Source of the DNA: Anaerolineae bacterium
GTDB taxonomy: Bacteria > Chloroflexota > Anaerolineae > Epilineales > JAHCIE01
Length of the DNA: 14,894 bases
Reading direction: 5' to 3'
Assembly (NCBI GenBank): GCA_026129385.1
Contig: JAHCIE010000048.1
Coordinates: 1-14,894 of the forward strand
Under the pieces are notes generated by a model. It ran no database searches, was not told the DNA's origin, and saw only the letters and a list, made by a program, of their open reading frames with translations. This document shows, in pieces, positions 7,945 through 14,040 of the stretch. Made by a program: the position numbers and the translations under genes. How positions within the stretch are numbered: position 1 is the first letter of the stretch; each line of letters begins with the position of its first letter.

Positions 7945-8865
7945 ATGGCCTCATCGAATGTACATCTACACGGCATCTATCCCGCCTGCGTCACGCCCTT
8001 CACGGCTGAAGGCGCGCTCGACGTGGCCGCCGTCAGGCACAACGCTCGCCGCTGGCTCGATACTGGCATCCACGGATTGCTGGTCCTTGGCTCCACCGGC
8101 GAGTTCGTTGTCCTCGAAGAGAATGAGCGCGATCAGGTCATCGCCGCCGCGCGTGAGGTTGTCCCCAGCGACCGTGTCCTATCCGTCGGTGTCGGTCACC
8201 TGGGCACGGCGCAGACCATCCGTCAGACGAAACGGGCCGCCGAGCTGGGGGCCGACGTGGCCCTGGTGGTCACGCCCTTCTTCTACAAGCCGGCGATGAC
8301 CCACGCGGCCCTTGTCGCCCATTTCACGGCGGTGGCCGACGCCTCACCCGTCCCCATCCTCGTCTACAATGTGCCGCCCTTTACCGGCCTCAACATCGAG
8401 ACCCAGACCGTAGCCGAGCTTTCGCAGCATCCCAACATCATCGGCATGAAGGACAGCGCCGCCGACGCGGGCCAGCTCGCCGCCGAGGTCGCCCTATCCC
8501 GGCCCGGCTTCGCCGTCTTCACCGGCGGCGCGCGCGTCCTCCACTCGGCCATGGTCATCGGCTGCATCGGGGCCAACCTGGCCGTCGCCAATATCGCGCC
8601 AGAGTTGTGCATCGCCATCTATGACGCCGCCCTCGCCAATCGCCACGAGGACGCGCGCCGCCTCCAGGCTGAACTGACAGCCATCGAGACCGCCATCGCG
8701 CGGCCCTACGGCGTCGCGGGCTACAAGGTGGCGCTCGACTTGCGCGGTTACCAGGGTGGCTACGCCCGCGCTCCCCTTCTCATGCCCAATGCGGTTGCCC
8801 GCGACCGAATCGCCGCTGCCGTCCAGCACCTCGAGAGCGTCACCGCTGAGGCGCTCGCTCACTAA
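7945..8865 (+). CDS. DapA-superfamily (class I, Schiff-base) aldolase, not a typical DapA
   Basis: This 306-residue TIM-barrel protein has all core features of the DHDPS/NAL/HOGA superfamily: STGE at 50-53 (carboxylate loop), VTPFFYKP at 109-116, catalytic Tyr141 in YNVP, Schiff-base Lys169 in GMKDS, and the GCIGANLAVAN glycine loop around 207-217. The residue matching Arg138 of E. coli DapA, which binds aspartate semialdehyde, is Phe146 (YNVPPFTG). The protein is therefore more likely a related 2-keto-acid aldolase such as the 4-hydroxy-2-oxoglutarate type than a lysine-pathway enzyme. A GTG at 7894 extends the frame, but ATG 7945 has AGGAG at 7934-7938 and matches the family start. It follows the amidohydrolase after 32 bases, consistent with one operon. 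Confidence 0.9.
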   Translation: MASSNVHLHGIYPACVTPFTAEGALDVAAVRHNARRWLDTGIHGLLVLGSTGEFVVLEENERDQVIAAAREVVPSDRVLSVGVGHLGTAQTIRQTKRAAELGADVALVVTPFFYKPAMTHAALVAHFTAVADASPVPILVYNVPPFTGLNIETQTVAELSQHPNIIGMKDSAADAGQLAAEVALSRPGFAVFTGGARVLHSAMVIGCIGANLAVANIAPELCIAIYDAALANRHEDARRLQAELTAIETAIARPYGVAGYKVALDLRGYQGGYARAPLLMPNAVARDRIAAAVQHLESVTAEALAH

Positions 8866-8870
8866 CTGCC

Positions 8871-8921
8871 GACCACCGACGACCGACCACCAGTTGATCT
8901 CGTGGTCGGTCGTCGGTGGTC
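8871..8921. repeat. Perfect 20-bp palindrome with 11-base loop between aldolase and M55 genes
   Basis: The left arm (8871-8890, starting GACCACCGAC) is exactly complementary to the right arm (8902-8921, ending GTCGGTGGTC), with an 11-base loop. The arms are themselves built from GACC/GACG units, and a further partial copy (GTGGTC) follows at 8923-8928. No T-run follows on the plus strand, and none can be seen by reading the complement, so it does not look like a standard rho-independent terminator. It starts 5 bases after the aldolase stop and ends 34 bases before the M55 start. An mRNA-stabilising or attenuating hairpin, or a copy of a dispersed palindromic element, would fit. Confidence 0.85.
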
Positions 8922-8955
8922 CGTGGTCGCCCCTACCAGAAAGGTCCCCATCCCC

Positions 8956-9828
8956 ATGCCCAGCGCGCCCCCCGCCGTCTTCATCTCCGCCGATATGGAA
9001 GGCATCAGCGGCATTATCGACAACGAGTACACCACGCCCGGCCACTCTGACTACCCGCGCGCCCGCCAGTTCATGACCGACGACGTGAACGCCGCCGTCG
9101 AGGGCGCGCAGGCGGGTGGCGCGGGCGACATCGTTGTCAATGACAGCCACGGCCCCATGCGCAACATCCTCATCGAGAGGCTGCACCCGGCGGCGCGCCT
9201 CATCTCCGGCTCCCCGAAACGGCTATCCATGATGACCGGCATCGCCGATGGGCCAGACACCGTACTTGTCGGCGGCGACGGCCAGCGCCGCTGGGACATG
9301 GCCTTCTTGGTCGGCTACCACGCACGGGCCGGCGTGGCCGACGCCATCCTTGACCATACCTGGACCTACTCCATCTTCGAGGTGCATCTCAACGGGCGTG
9401 AGGTGGGCGAAATCGGCCTGAACGCGGCCGTGGCTGGATCGCTGGGTATCCCGGTCGCCCTCGTCACCGGCGACGAAAAGGCGTGCGCGGAGGCTAGCGA
9501 GTTGCTCGGCACGGGGCTGCAAACTGCCGTGGTCAAGCGTGCAGTGGGCCGCTACGCTGCTGAGTTGCTGCCACTCCCGGCGGCCCACGCCCGCATTCGC
9601 GCCGCCGCCGAAGCCGCTGTCGCGGGGCCACGCCCCGCCCCCTTCGTCGTCGCGCCGCCCATCCACCTGGTCGTCGGCTGGGGCAAGACCATGCACGCCG
9701 AGATGGCCGCCACCGTGCCCGGCTCGCGACGCATCGACGGCCGCCACGTGGAAATTACCCTCGACAACATGATGGATGTGTACCTGGCCTTGCTAGCCTA
9801 CAATAGCCTGGCAGGCACTGTGTCATGA
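8956..9828 (+). CDS. M55 family zinc D-aminopeptidase, DppA-like
   Basis: M55 peptidases such as Bacillus DppA form decameric rings that remove N-terminal D-amino acids from short peptides. The 290-residue product shows the expected zinc ligands: D13 and E15 in SADMEGISG, H65 in NDSHGPM, H122 in VGYHAR and E152 in GEIGLNAA. HSDYPRARQFMTDDVNAA (about 30-47) is another family hallmark. It has no signal peptide, so it is cytosolic. A GTG at 8902 would add 18 residues, but that codon begins the right arm of the palindrome and the extension looks non-coding. ATG 8956 is preferred even though its ribosome site (AAAGG, 11 bases away) is modest. The stop overlaps an ATG for a 17-codon mini-ORF and lies 9 bases before the transporter start. 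Confidence 0.93.
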   Translation: MPSAPPAVFISADMEGISGIIDNEYTTPGHSDYPRARQFMTDDVNAAVEGAQAGGAGDIVVNDSHGPMRNILIERLHPAARLISGSPKRLSMMTGIADGPDTVLVGGDGQRRWDMAFLVGYHARAGVADAILDHTWTYSIFEVHLNGREVGEIGLNAAVAGSLGIPVALVTGDEKACAEASELLGTGLQTAVVKRAVGRYAAELLPLPAAHARIRAAAEAAVAGPRPAPFVVAPPIHLVVGWGKTMHAEMAATVPGSRRIDGRHVEITLDNMMDVYLALLAYNSLAGTVS

Positions 9829-9878
9829 GGGCGCTATTTGCGTGGGACTTGCAGACGGTCGAGGCGCGCACTGACTAA
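9825..9878 (+). other. 17-codon mini-ORF bridging the M55 and EamA genes
   Basis: An ATG overlapping the M55 stop (ATGA at 9825-9828) opens a short frame, MRALFAWDLQTVEARTD, ending at TAA 9876-9878. It covers the transporter's non-ATG start in a different frame. It could be a coupling or leader peptide, or the remains of an N-terminus lost to a frameshift. It has no SD of its own beyond the upstream coding sequence and may be chance. Confidence 0.25.
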
Positions 9879-10830
9879 GCCATCCCCCGCGTCGTCTCCC
9901 CCCGTCTCCCCCTACCTCGCCATCGTCGTAGGTATCATCGCCGTGTCCTTCGCGGCGATCTTCATCCGCTATGCCAACATGGCGGGCGCGCCCGCCCTGG
10001 CTATTGCCGCGTGGCGGTTGACCATCGCCGCCCTGCTGCTGACGGGTCCAGCCTGGGCCTCGGCGCGCGGCGAGATGGCCGCCCTGACCCGCCGCGACCT
10101 CGGTCTGGCGGCGCTGTCAGGTGTCCTGCTGGCTGCTCACTTCGCCAGCTGGATCAGCTCGCTGGAATTCACGTCAGTCGCATCCTCGGTCGCGCTGGTC
10201 ACGATGTACCCTCTGTTCGCCGCCGTCGCGTCGGCCCTGTTCCTCCACGAGCGCCTACCCCTTGTCGGCTGGATAGGCGTTGTCGTCTCGGTGTTCGGCA
10301 GCGTCATCATCGCCTTCAGCGACGCCAATAGCGGTATGCCTGACTCCCTCGTCGGTGATGCCCTGGCGCTGCTGGGCGCGGCAACCGGCGCTGGCTACTT
10401 TCTCATCGGTCGCGCGTTGCGCCAGAAGCTGTCCCTTCTATCTTATGTCACTCTAACCTACGGGACCGCCGCCGTGGCGCTCATCGGCCTGGCCCTCGCC
10501 TTGCGCGTCCCCCTGCTAGGCTACAGCCCCGCCGTCTACGGCCTCTTCTTCCTGCTCGCCGCCGTCCCCCAGCTCATCGGGCACACCTCGTTCAACTACG
10601 CCCTGCGCTACGTCTCTGCCACCTTCGTCACCGTCACCGTGGTTGGCGAGCCGATCGGCGCAACGATCCTGGCCGTCGTGTTCTTCGACGAGCGGCCCGG
10701 CCCCGTCAAGTTCTTGGGCATCGCGCTGATTCTGGTGGGAATTGTGCTGGTCACGCGCGCTGAGCAAAGCACAGGCAAAGGCGAGATGTCGGATGTCAGT
10801 CGTCAGAGAGCCGTCATCAGAGGTGAGTAG
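9838..10830 (+). CDS. EamA/DMT-superfamily transporter (TTG start)
   Basis: This 330-residue membrane protein has about ten hydrophobic segments in two repeats of five, the EamA (drug/metabolite transporter) layout. The first segment begins at YLAIVVGIIAVSFAAIFIRY, followed by IAAWRLTIAALLL. The characteristic end-of-repeat stretches are LFLHERLPLVGWIGVVVSVFG and VVFFDERPGPVKFLGIALIL. Such proteins commonly export amino acids or other small metabolites; the substrate is unknown. No in-frame ATG exists before the first membrane segment. TTG 9838 has GAGGG at 9827-9831 with a 6-base spacing and is the best start; a CTG at 9871 is an alternative. The tail after the last segment is polar. Its place at the end of the peptidase/aldolase run suggests that it exports or exchanges a product of that pathway (inference). 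Confidence 0.9.
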   Translation: MRGTCRRSRRALTKPSPASSPPVSPYLAIVVGIIAVSFAAIFIRYANMAGAPALAIAAWRLTIAALLLTGPAWASARGEMAALTRRDLGLAALSGVLLAAHFASWISSLEFTSVASSVALVTMYPLFAAVASALFLHERLPLVGWIGVVVSVFGSVIIAFSDANSGMPDSLVGDALALLGAATGAGYFLIGRALRQKLSLLSYVTLTYGTAAVALIGLALALRVPLLGYSPAVYGLFFLLAAVPQLIGHTSFNYALRYVSATFVTVTVVGEPIGATILAVVFFDERPGPVKFLGIALILVGIVLVTRAEQSTGKGEMSDVSRQRAVIRGE

Positions 10831-10865
10831 CCAGCTGCCAGCCGATGGCATTCGGACATCTGGCT
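10829..10865. terminator. Weak hairpin between convergent EamA and oxidoreductase genes
   Basis: AGCCAG (10829-10834) pairs with CTGGCT (10860-10865), and within it CCGA (10842-10845) pairs with TCGG (10852-10855). A longer imperfect repeat also links AGATGTC at 10784-10790 with GACATCT at 10855-10861. The 40-base convergent gap is the right place for a shared terminator, but the stems are short and interrupted and there is no T-run. Confidence 0.35.
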
Positions 10866-10870
10866 TCTAG

Positions 10871-11899
10871 CTACTTGCCAAAATATGGCAGCACCTCGCG
10901 ACCGAGCATCTCTATGGCGGCCAGCGGGTCAGGGCCGAGGGGTGGTCCGAAGCTCAGATGCCGCGCCCCCTGCTCGGCCAGCCACTCCAGGCGTGGCAGT
11001 AGATCGACTGGCGTCCCCACCACCCCCACCCGCAGCATGGAGTCCGTTACCATCGCCGCAGCCCGCGCGATATCACCCTCACGCTGCGCGACGCGCTCAA
11101 TCTCGGTCAGATCGGCGTGGCTCAGGCCCAGGCGCGACAGAATCAGCGGGCTGAAGGCATGCCCGTAGTAGGCCACCTTCTCCGCCAGCGCGGCGCGCGC
11201 CGCCGCCCGGTCGTTCGAGACCGACGCCCACACACATGCCGCCACATCTACCTCCGCCAGGTCGCGCCCAGCCCCGCGCGCGCCGTCGGCGACATAGCCC
11301 ATCACCTCGGTGTAGTGCTCAGGCGGCAGTAGCAGCGGCAGCCCGCCGTCAGCCTGCGCGCCGATGAGGGCCAGCATCTTGGGACTCATCGCCCCCAGGT
11401 AGATGGGTACGCGGCGCGCGGGGAAGCGCAGATAGGCTTCGCGGGTCCACCGCGCCAGGCGCACAGGGTCGCCGGAGTCGAGGTCAATGCCGCCGTCCGC
11501 CCTCGCCACGGGACGACCGCCCCCGAGGAGCATGCGTAGCGCCACAAGGCTGTCCCGCGTGGCGGCGAGGGGGGTGGTCTGCTGGATGTCCACCCAGCGC
11601 AGGAAGTCGCCGGCCCCCGCGCCAAACCCCAACAGGGCACGCCCGCCACTCAGCTCATCCAGCGTGGCGGCGGCCATCGCGATTTCCGCCACGTGAGTCG
11701 TGTAGGGGTTGACGATGCACGTACCAATCTGGATTCGCTGCGTGGCCTGCGCCACTGCACCGAGAATCGTCCAGGCATGCCGCCAGAACAGGTCGTGGCT
11801 CACCCAGAACTGATCGAAGCCCGCTGCCTCGGCCGCCAGGGCAAGGCGCACATACTCAGCAGGCGGCAGGTCATTGTTGAAGCGCAGGGAAAAGCGCAT
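10871..11899 (-). CDS. LLM-class (likely F420-dependent) oxidoreductase
   Basis: This 342-residue protein belongs to the bacterial-luciferase-like monooxygenase fold. It appears closest to the F420-dependent branch that includes methylenetetrahydromethanopterin reductase and F420-dependent dehydrogenases. Features are MRFSLRFNNDLPPAEYVRLA with AEAAGFDQFWVSHD at the N-terminus, LGAVAQATQRIQIGTCI, NPYTTHVAEIAMAAATLDEL, the GRALLGFGAG glycine loop (about residues 85-94), PIYLGAMSPKML, ADGGLP, and VVGTPVDLLPRLEWLAEQGARHLSFGPP near the C-terminus. It would transfer hydride to or from an F420- or FMN-type cofactor; the substrate is unknown. The open frame extends upstream to 12196, but that Arg-rich extension crosses a terminator hairpin. 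ATG 11899 has GAGG at 11905-11908 with a 5-base spacing and is the family start. Confidence 0.9.
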   Translation of the reverse strand: MRFSLRFNNDLPPAEYVRLALAAEAAGFDQFWVSHDLFWRHAWTILGAVAQATQRIQIGTCIVNPYTTHVAEIAMAAATLDELSGGRALLGFGAGAGDFLRWVDIQQTTPLAATRDSLVALRMLLGGGRPVARADGGIDLDSGDPVRLARWTREAYLRFPARRVPIYLGAMSPKMLALIGAQADGGLPLLLPPEHYTEVMGYVADGARGAGRDLAEVDVAACVWASVSNDRAAARAALAEKVAYYGHAFSPLILSRLGLSHADLTEIERVAQREGDIARAAAMVTDSMLRVGVVGTPVDLLPRLEWLAEQGARHLSFGPPLGPDPLAAIEMLGREVLPYFGK

Positions 11900-11917
11900 G
11901 TTGGCCTCAAGATAAAG

Positions 11918-11954
11918 GAGCGGCTTGCGTCGCCACCAGCAACGCAAGCCGCTC
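11918..11954 (-). terminator. Rho-independent terminator or attenuator before the LLM oxidoreductase
   Basis: A perfect 13-bp inverted repeat (GAGCGGCTTGCGT at 11918-11930 and ACGCAAGCCGCTC at 11942-11954) has an 11-base loop. On the minus strand it is followed by CTTTATCTT, a T-rich tail. It follows the stop of the gene ending at 11988 by 33 bases and would terminate that operon. It also ends just 9 bases before the ribosome site of the next minus-strand gene, so it may act as an attenuator. Confidence 0.75.
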
Positions 11955-11987
11955 TGTTCGTTGTCGTCGCGCCTCCGTGACCCTGGC

Positions 11988-12359
11988 CTACGCCTCCGGC
12001 TGAGGCGGCTCGGCGGCAGCAGCGGACGCGATAGGCGCGTGCTCGAGGGCGGGGGCTTCCTCCGCCTCGGTCGCCTCGTCCTCCAGCGCAGGTTCTTCGG
12101 CGGGCGCAGGCGGCGCGGGCTGCCACGACGCCAGCCAGGCATAAGCCTTGTCGTTCGACCGGCGGCGCGCCTGCACCGGCGGGACAGTCGTAACATTGCC
12201 CATCGCTCGATACTCCACGCCCACCGAGGACCAGTTCACGCTCTTGGCGAGCTTAAGGGGCGGCGGGGGCGGCTCGTGCTCCGGGGTATCGCGGTTCACC
12301 CCTGCGTCGTACAGTTCCTCGTCGGTAATGGGCTTGTTAAGTTTTCCCTGATGATCCAT
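11988..12359 (-). CDS. Hypothetical Pro/Ala/Glu-rich protein
   Basis: I do not recognise this 123-residue protein. It starts MDHQGKLNKPITDEELYDAG, contains a PPPPP run near residue 35, then a short possibly folded core (LAKSVNWSSVGVEYRAMG and NDKAYAWLASWQ). It ends in a long low-complexity tail rich in Ala, Pro and Glu. There is no signal peptide or membrane segment. The ATG at 12359 has AGGA at 7 bases and overlaps the upstream gene's end by 23 bases, so the two are probably translated together. A terminator hairpin follows its stop. The disordered tail and linkage to a membrane protein suggest an adaptor or scaffold role, which is inference. Composition makes homology detection hard. Confidence 0.7.
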   Translation of the reverse strand: MDHQGKLNKPITDEELYDAGVNRDTPEHEPPPPPLKLAKSVNWSSVGVEYRAMGNVTTVPPVQARRRSNDKAYAWLASWQPAPPAPAEEPALEDEATEAEEAPALEHAPIASAAAAEPPQPEA

Positions 12360-13302
12360 TCCCCGGTCCTTTGCCTTGTCGATATGAGCGGCTCGGCTCG
12401 ACAAGCGCGCCCACGAATTTGTCGCGCAACTCCGAATCAATCACGAGCACTACACCCATCATCACCAGGCCCAGTAGCGCCTGCCAGAATACCGTCCACG
12501 CCGGGTTCGCCGTCTCAGGCTCGACGGGCGTCTCTGGGTTGACCAGGATGCGTAGCAGCTGGTTCCCATCGCCCAGAACCAGCGTCACATTATCTCCCAC
12601 CGCCAGCGATGCAGCGGACGAGGGCGCATTGTCGCGCCGCACCTCGGTATCCGGTCCCGGTGAGACGGCAACCGTCCCGCGCCCAGGGATTGCCACCACA
12701 AAGGTCGCGCCGTCGCGCTCGGCAATCCGTCCGCTAAGGGTCAGGAACGCTGGTGCGCCGGGCGCCACGGCCGTCGTCGGTGTCGCCCCCGTACCGGTAG
12801 GGCGAGGGGATGCCGTGGCCGCCGCCGTCGCGCTGGTCGCTACGGGGAGAGGCGTAGCAGCTGCGGGCGGGCGCGGGGCCGTCGTAGCTGGCGCGCCGGG
12901 CTGGGCCGGATAGGCCCCCGGCAACGGCGGCACTGCGCTGGTCGGCTGCCCAATCGGCCCTGCTGGTGGGATAGTCGGCGGCAACGTCTGGTTGCCAGGC
13001 CGCGCCGGCTGCCCCACAGGTGGGATCGTCGGCGGTAACGGCTGCCCGCCGGGGGGCGGACCAGCCGTGACCCGCACCGCAGGCCGCGTCGGCGTGGCCG
13101 CATCCACCTGCATTGGAGGCGCAGCCCCACTACCCAGGTCGCCACCTCCATCGGATGACCCGAAGCCCGCATCTACCACTGACCGCGAGGCCAGCGCCAA
13201 CACCAGAAACAAGCCGACGGCCACACCCAACGCCACCCAATGGCGCATGTGTGGCGAATGTGATGGCCTCAAAGCTGGCTCCGCCTCACCCTGACGCCTC
13301 AT
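12337..13302 (-). CDS. Bitopic Pro/Thr-rich envelope protein with small beta domain
   Basis: This 321-residue protein has a first membrane segment at about 21-38 (WVALGVAVGLFLVLALA). A long Pro/Thr/Ala-rich linker follows (about 55-185) containing two copies of LPPTIPP 18 residues apart. A compact beta region (about 186-254; LTLSGRIAERDGATFVVAI through ASLAVGDNVTLVLGDG) resembles DUF5666-like or OB-like folds. A second membrane segment (about 270-288) and a basic cytosolic tail complete it. The predicted topology puts the linker and beta domain outside the cell. The ATG at 13302 is chosen over a TTG at 13308 and a later ATG at 13248, although no strong ribosome site is seen; it overlaps the upstream gene by 17 bases. 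Function is unknown. Confidence 0.75.
   Translation of the reverse strand: MRRQGEAEPALRPSHSPHMRHWVALGVAVGLFLVLALASRSVVDAGFGSSDGGGDLGSGAAPPMQVDAATPTRPAVRVTAGPPPGGQPLPPTIPPVGQPARPGNQTLPPTIPPAGPIGQPTSAVPPLPGAYPAQPGAPATTAPRPPAAATPLPVATSATAAATASPRPTGTGATPTTAVAPGAPAFLTLSGRIAERDGATFVVAIPGRGTVAVSPGPDTEVRRDNAPSSAASLAVGDNVTLVLGDGNQLLRILVNPETPVEPETANPAWTVFWQALLGLVMMGVVLVIDSELRDKFVGALVEPSRSYRQGKGPGNGSSGKT
12965..13040. repeat. Direct repeat coding LPPTIPP twice
   Basis: A 22-base unit at 12965-12986 recurs at 13019-13040 with two mismatches. The 54-base period equals 18 codons, so it encodes a repeated segment of the extracytoplasmic Pro-rich linker. It probably arose by in-frame duplication. Confidence 0.7.
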
Positions 13303-13837
13303 CTTCAACTACCGGCGCTGACCGCGCGCCGCGCCGCTCGCGGCGGGGCGGCGGCTGCGGCGTCGCCCGCAGGCGTCGCCGCAGTTCCAGCACGTCCACT
13401 TCCTCGGCAACGCTCTCCAGCACCCGGTCGATCTGCGTGCGCCGCCGCTCGAGGTCGGCCGGCAGCGCGCGTAGCGAGCCGCCCGTCTCGCGCTCCCCCT
13501 CCACATCATTGACCCAGGCGTCGACCAGCCCCCGCAACTCACTTTGCAGTTTGGCCTGATACGCCGCAGCCTGCCGCGTCTTGATTGCTTCCAGGCGCGC
13601 CAGTGTCTCCCGAATGAGGGCGTGATCGTCAATACTCAACTCGCCCTGCCGCCGCTGAACTTCCAGAGCGTGCCATTGGATGCTGCTCAGCGACAGGATC
13701 GCATAAGGCAGATTCTCCGAGGTCAACAGGCGAACATCCGCAAATACATATGGACCGTCCAGGTATTCCGGTAGACGGTCCACCATCACCTGGAGCAGGC
13801 CGAGCATAATGGACGCGTTAATGTTGCTAAATGGCAT
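13286..13837 (-). CDS. Hypothetical helical protein, first gene of a three-gene operon
   Basis: I do not recognise this 183-residue soluble protein. It starts MPFSNINASIMLGLLQVMVD. The N-terminal half has a mixed alpha/beta look (EYLDGPYVFADVRLLTSENLP), and the second half is strongly helical and charged, with likely coiled coil in about 75-110 and 128-155 (LERRRTQIDRVLESV, EVDVLELRRRLRA). It ends in a basic then acidic tail. There is no signal peptide or clear membrane segment. The ATG at 13837 has GGAGGG at 13847-13852 (minus strand) and sits behind a good promoter at 13861-13888. Its stop overlaps the start of the membrane-protein gene, so the two products are probably made together and may interact (inference). 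Confidence 0.78.
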   Translation of the reverse strand: MPFSNINASIMLGLLQVMVDRLPEYLDGPYVFADVRLLTSENLPYAILSLSSIQWHALEVQRRQGELSIDDHALIRETLARLEAIKTRQAAAYQAKLQSELRGLVDAWVNDVEGERETGGSLRALPADLERRRTQIDRVLESVAEEVDVLELRRRLRATPQPPPRRERRGARSAPVVEDEASG

Positions 13838-13860
13838 TCGGTGCTGCCCTCCGGTCCGGT

Positions 13861-13888
13861 ATCATACTCTGAATAACGTAGTCGTCAA
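13861..13888 (-). promoter_or_regulatory. Sigma-70-type promoter of the three-gene operon
   Basis: On the minus strand, TTGACG (13883-13888), a 16-base spacer and TATGAT (13861-13866) match the consensus at 5 of 6 positions each. The start would be near 13854, leaving a short leader that begins almost at the GGAGGG ribosome site (13847-13852). A 7-base inverted pair, GTATCAT at 13859-13865 and ATGATAC at 13913-13919, brackets the promoter and overlaps the -10 box, which could be an operator. Confidence 0.65.
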
Positions 13889-13988
13889 GCACCCGATACG
13901 CTTCGGTCTCCAATGATACGCCCCTCAGCATCGAACGCCAAGCCCGGCCCCACGGGGGCACGACACGTTTGGCCTTTTCCCTATTCCC

Positions 13989-13999
13989 TGTGCTATAAT
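13989..13999 (+). promoter_or_regulatory. Extended -10 promoter of the jelly-roll membrane protein gene
   Basis: TGTGCTATAAT contains a perfect TATAAT (13994-13999) with an upstream TG. Transcription would begin near 14006, giving a 35-base leader that contains the AGGGAG ribosome site at 14027-14032. No strong -35 is present at the standard distance; TTGGCC lies 19 bases upstream. Confidence 0.65.
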
Positions 14000-14040
14000 G
14001 TCCACACCCGAACGCTATCCACGCCCAGGGAGAACCGCTC

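Noticed and set aside
8494..9186. A 230-codon minus-strand open frame spanning the 8871-8921 palindrome
   Set aside because: It lies antisense to the aldolase and M55 genes and crosses the intergenic palindrome; there is no ribosome site or domain.
11900..12196. A 99-residue N-terminal extension of the LLM oxidoreductase
   Set aside because: It is Arg/Pro-rich, overlaps the preceding gene in another frame and crosses a 13-bp terminator hairpin. The ATG at 11899 has its own SD and fits the family start.
13827..13931. A 34-codon minus-strand ORF (ATG 13931, MLRGVSLETEAYRVLDDY onward) overlapping the start of the 183-residue gene
   Set aside because: It looks somewhat protein-like, but it has no ribosome site and runs through the -35 and -10 boxes of the operon promoter. 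A real gene would need an upstream transcript, for which I see no signal.
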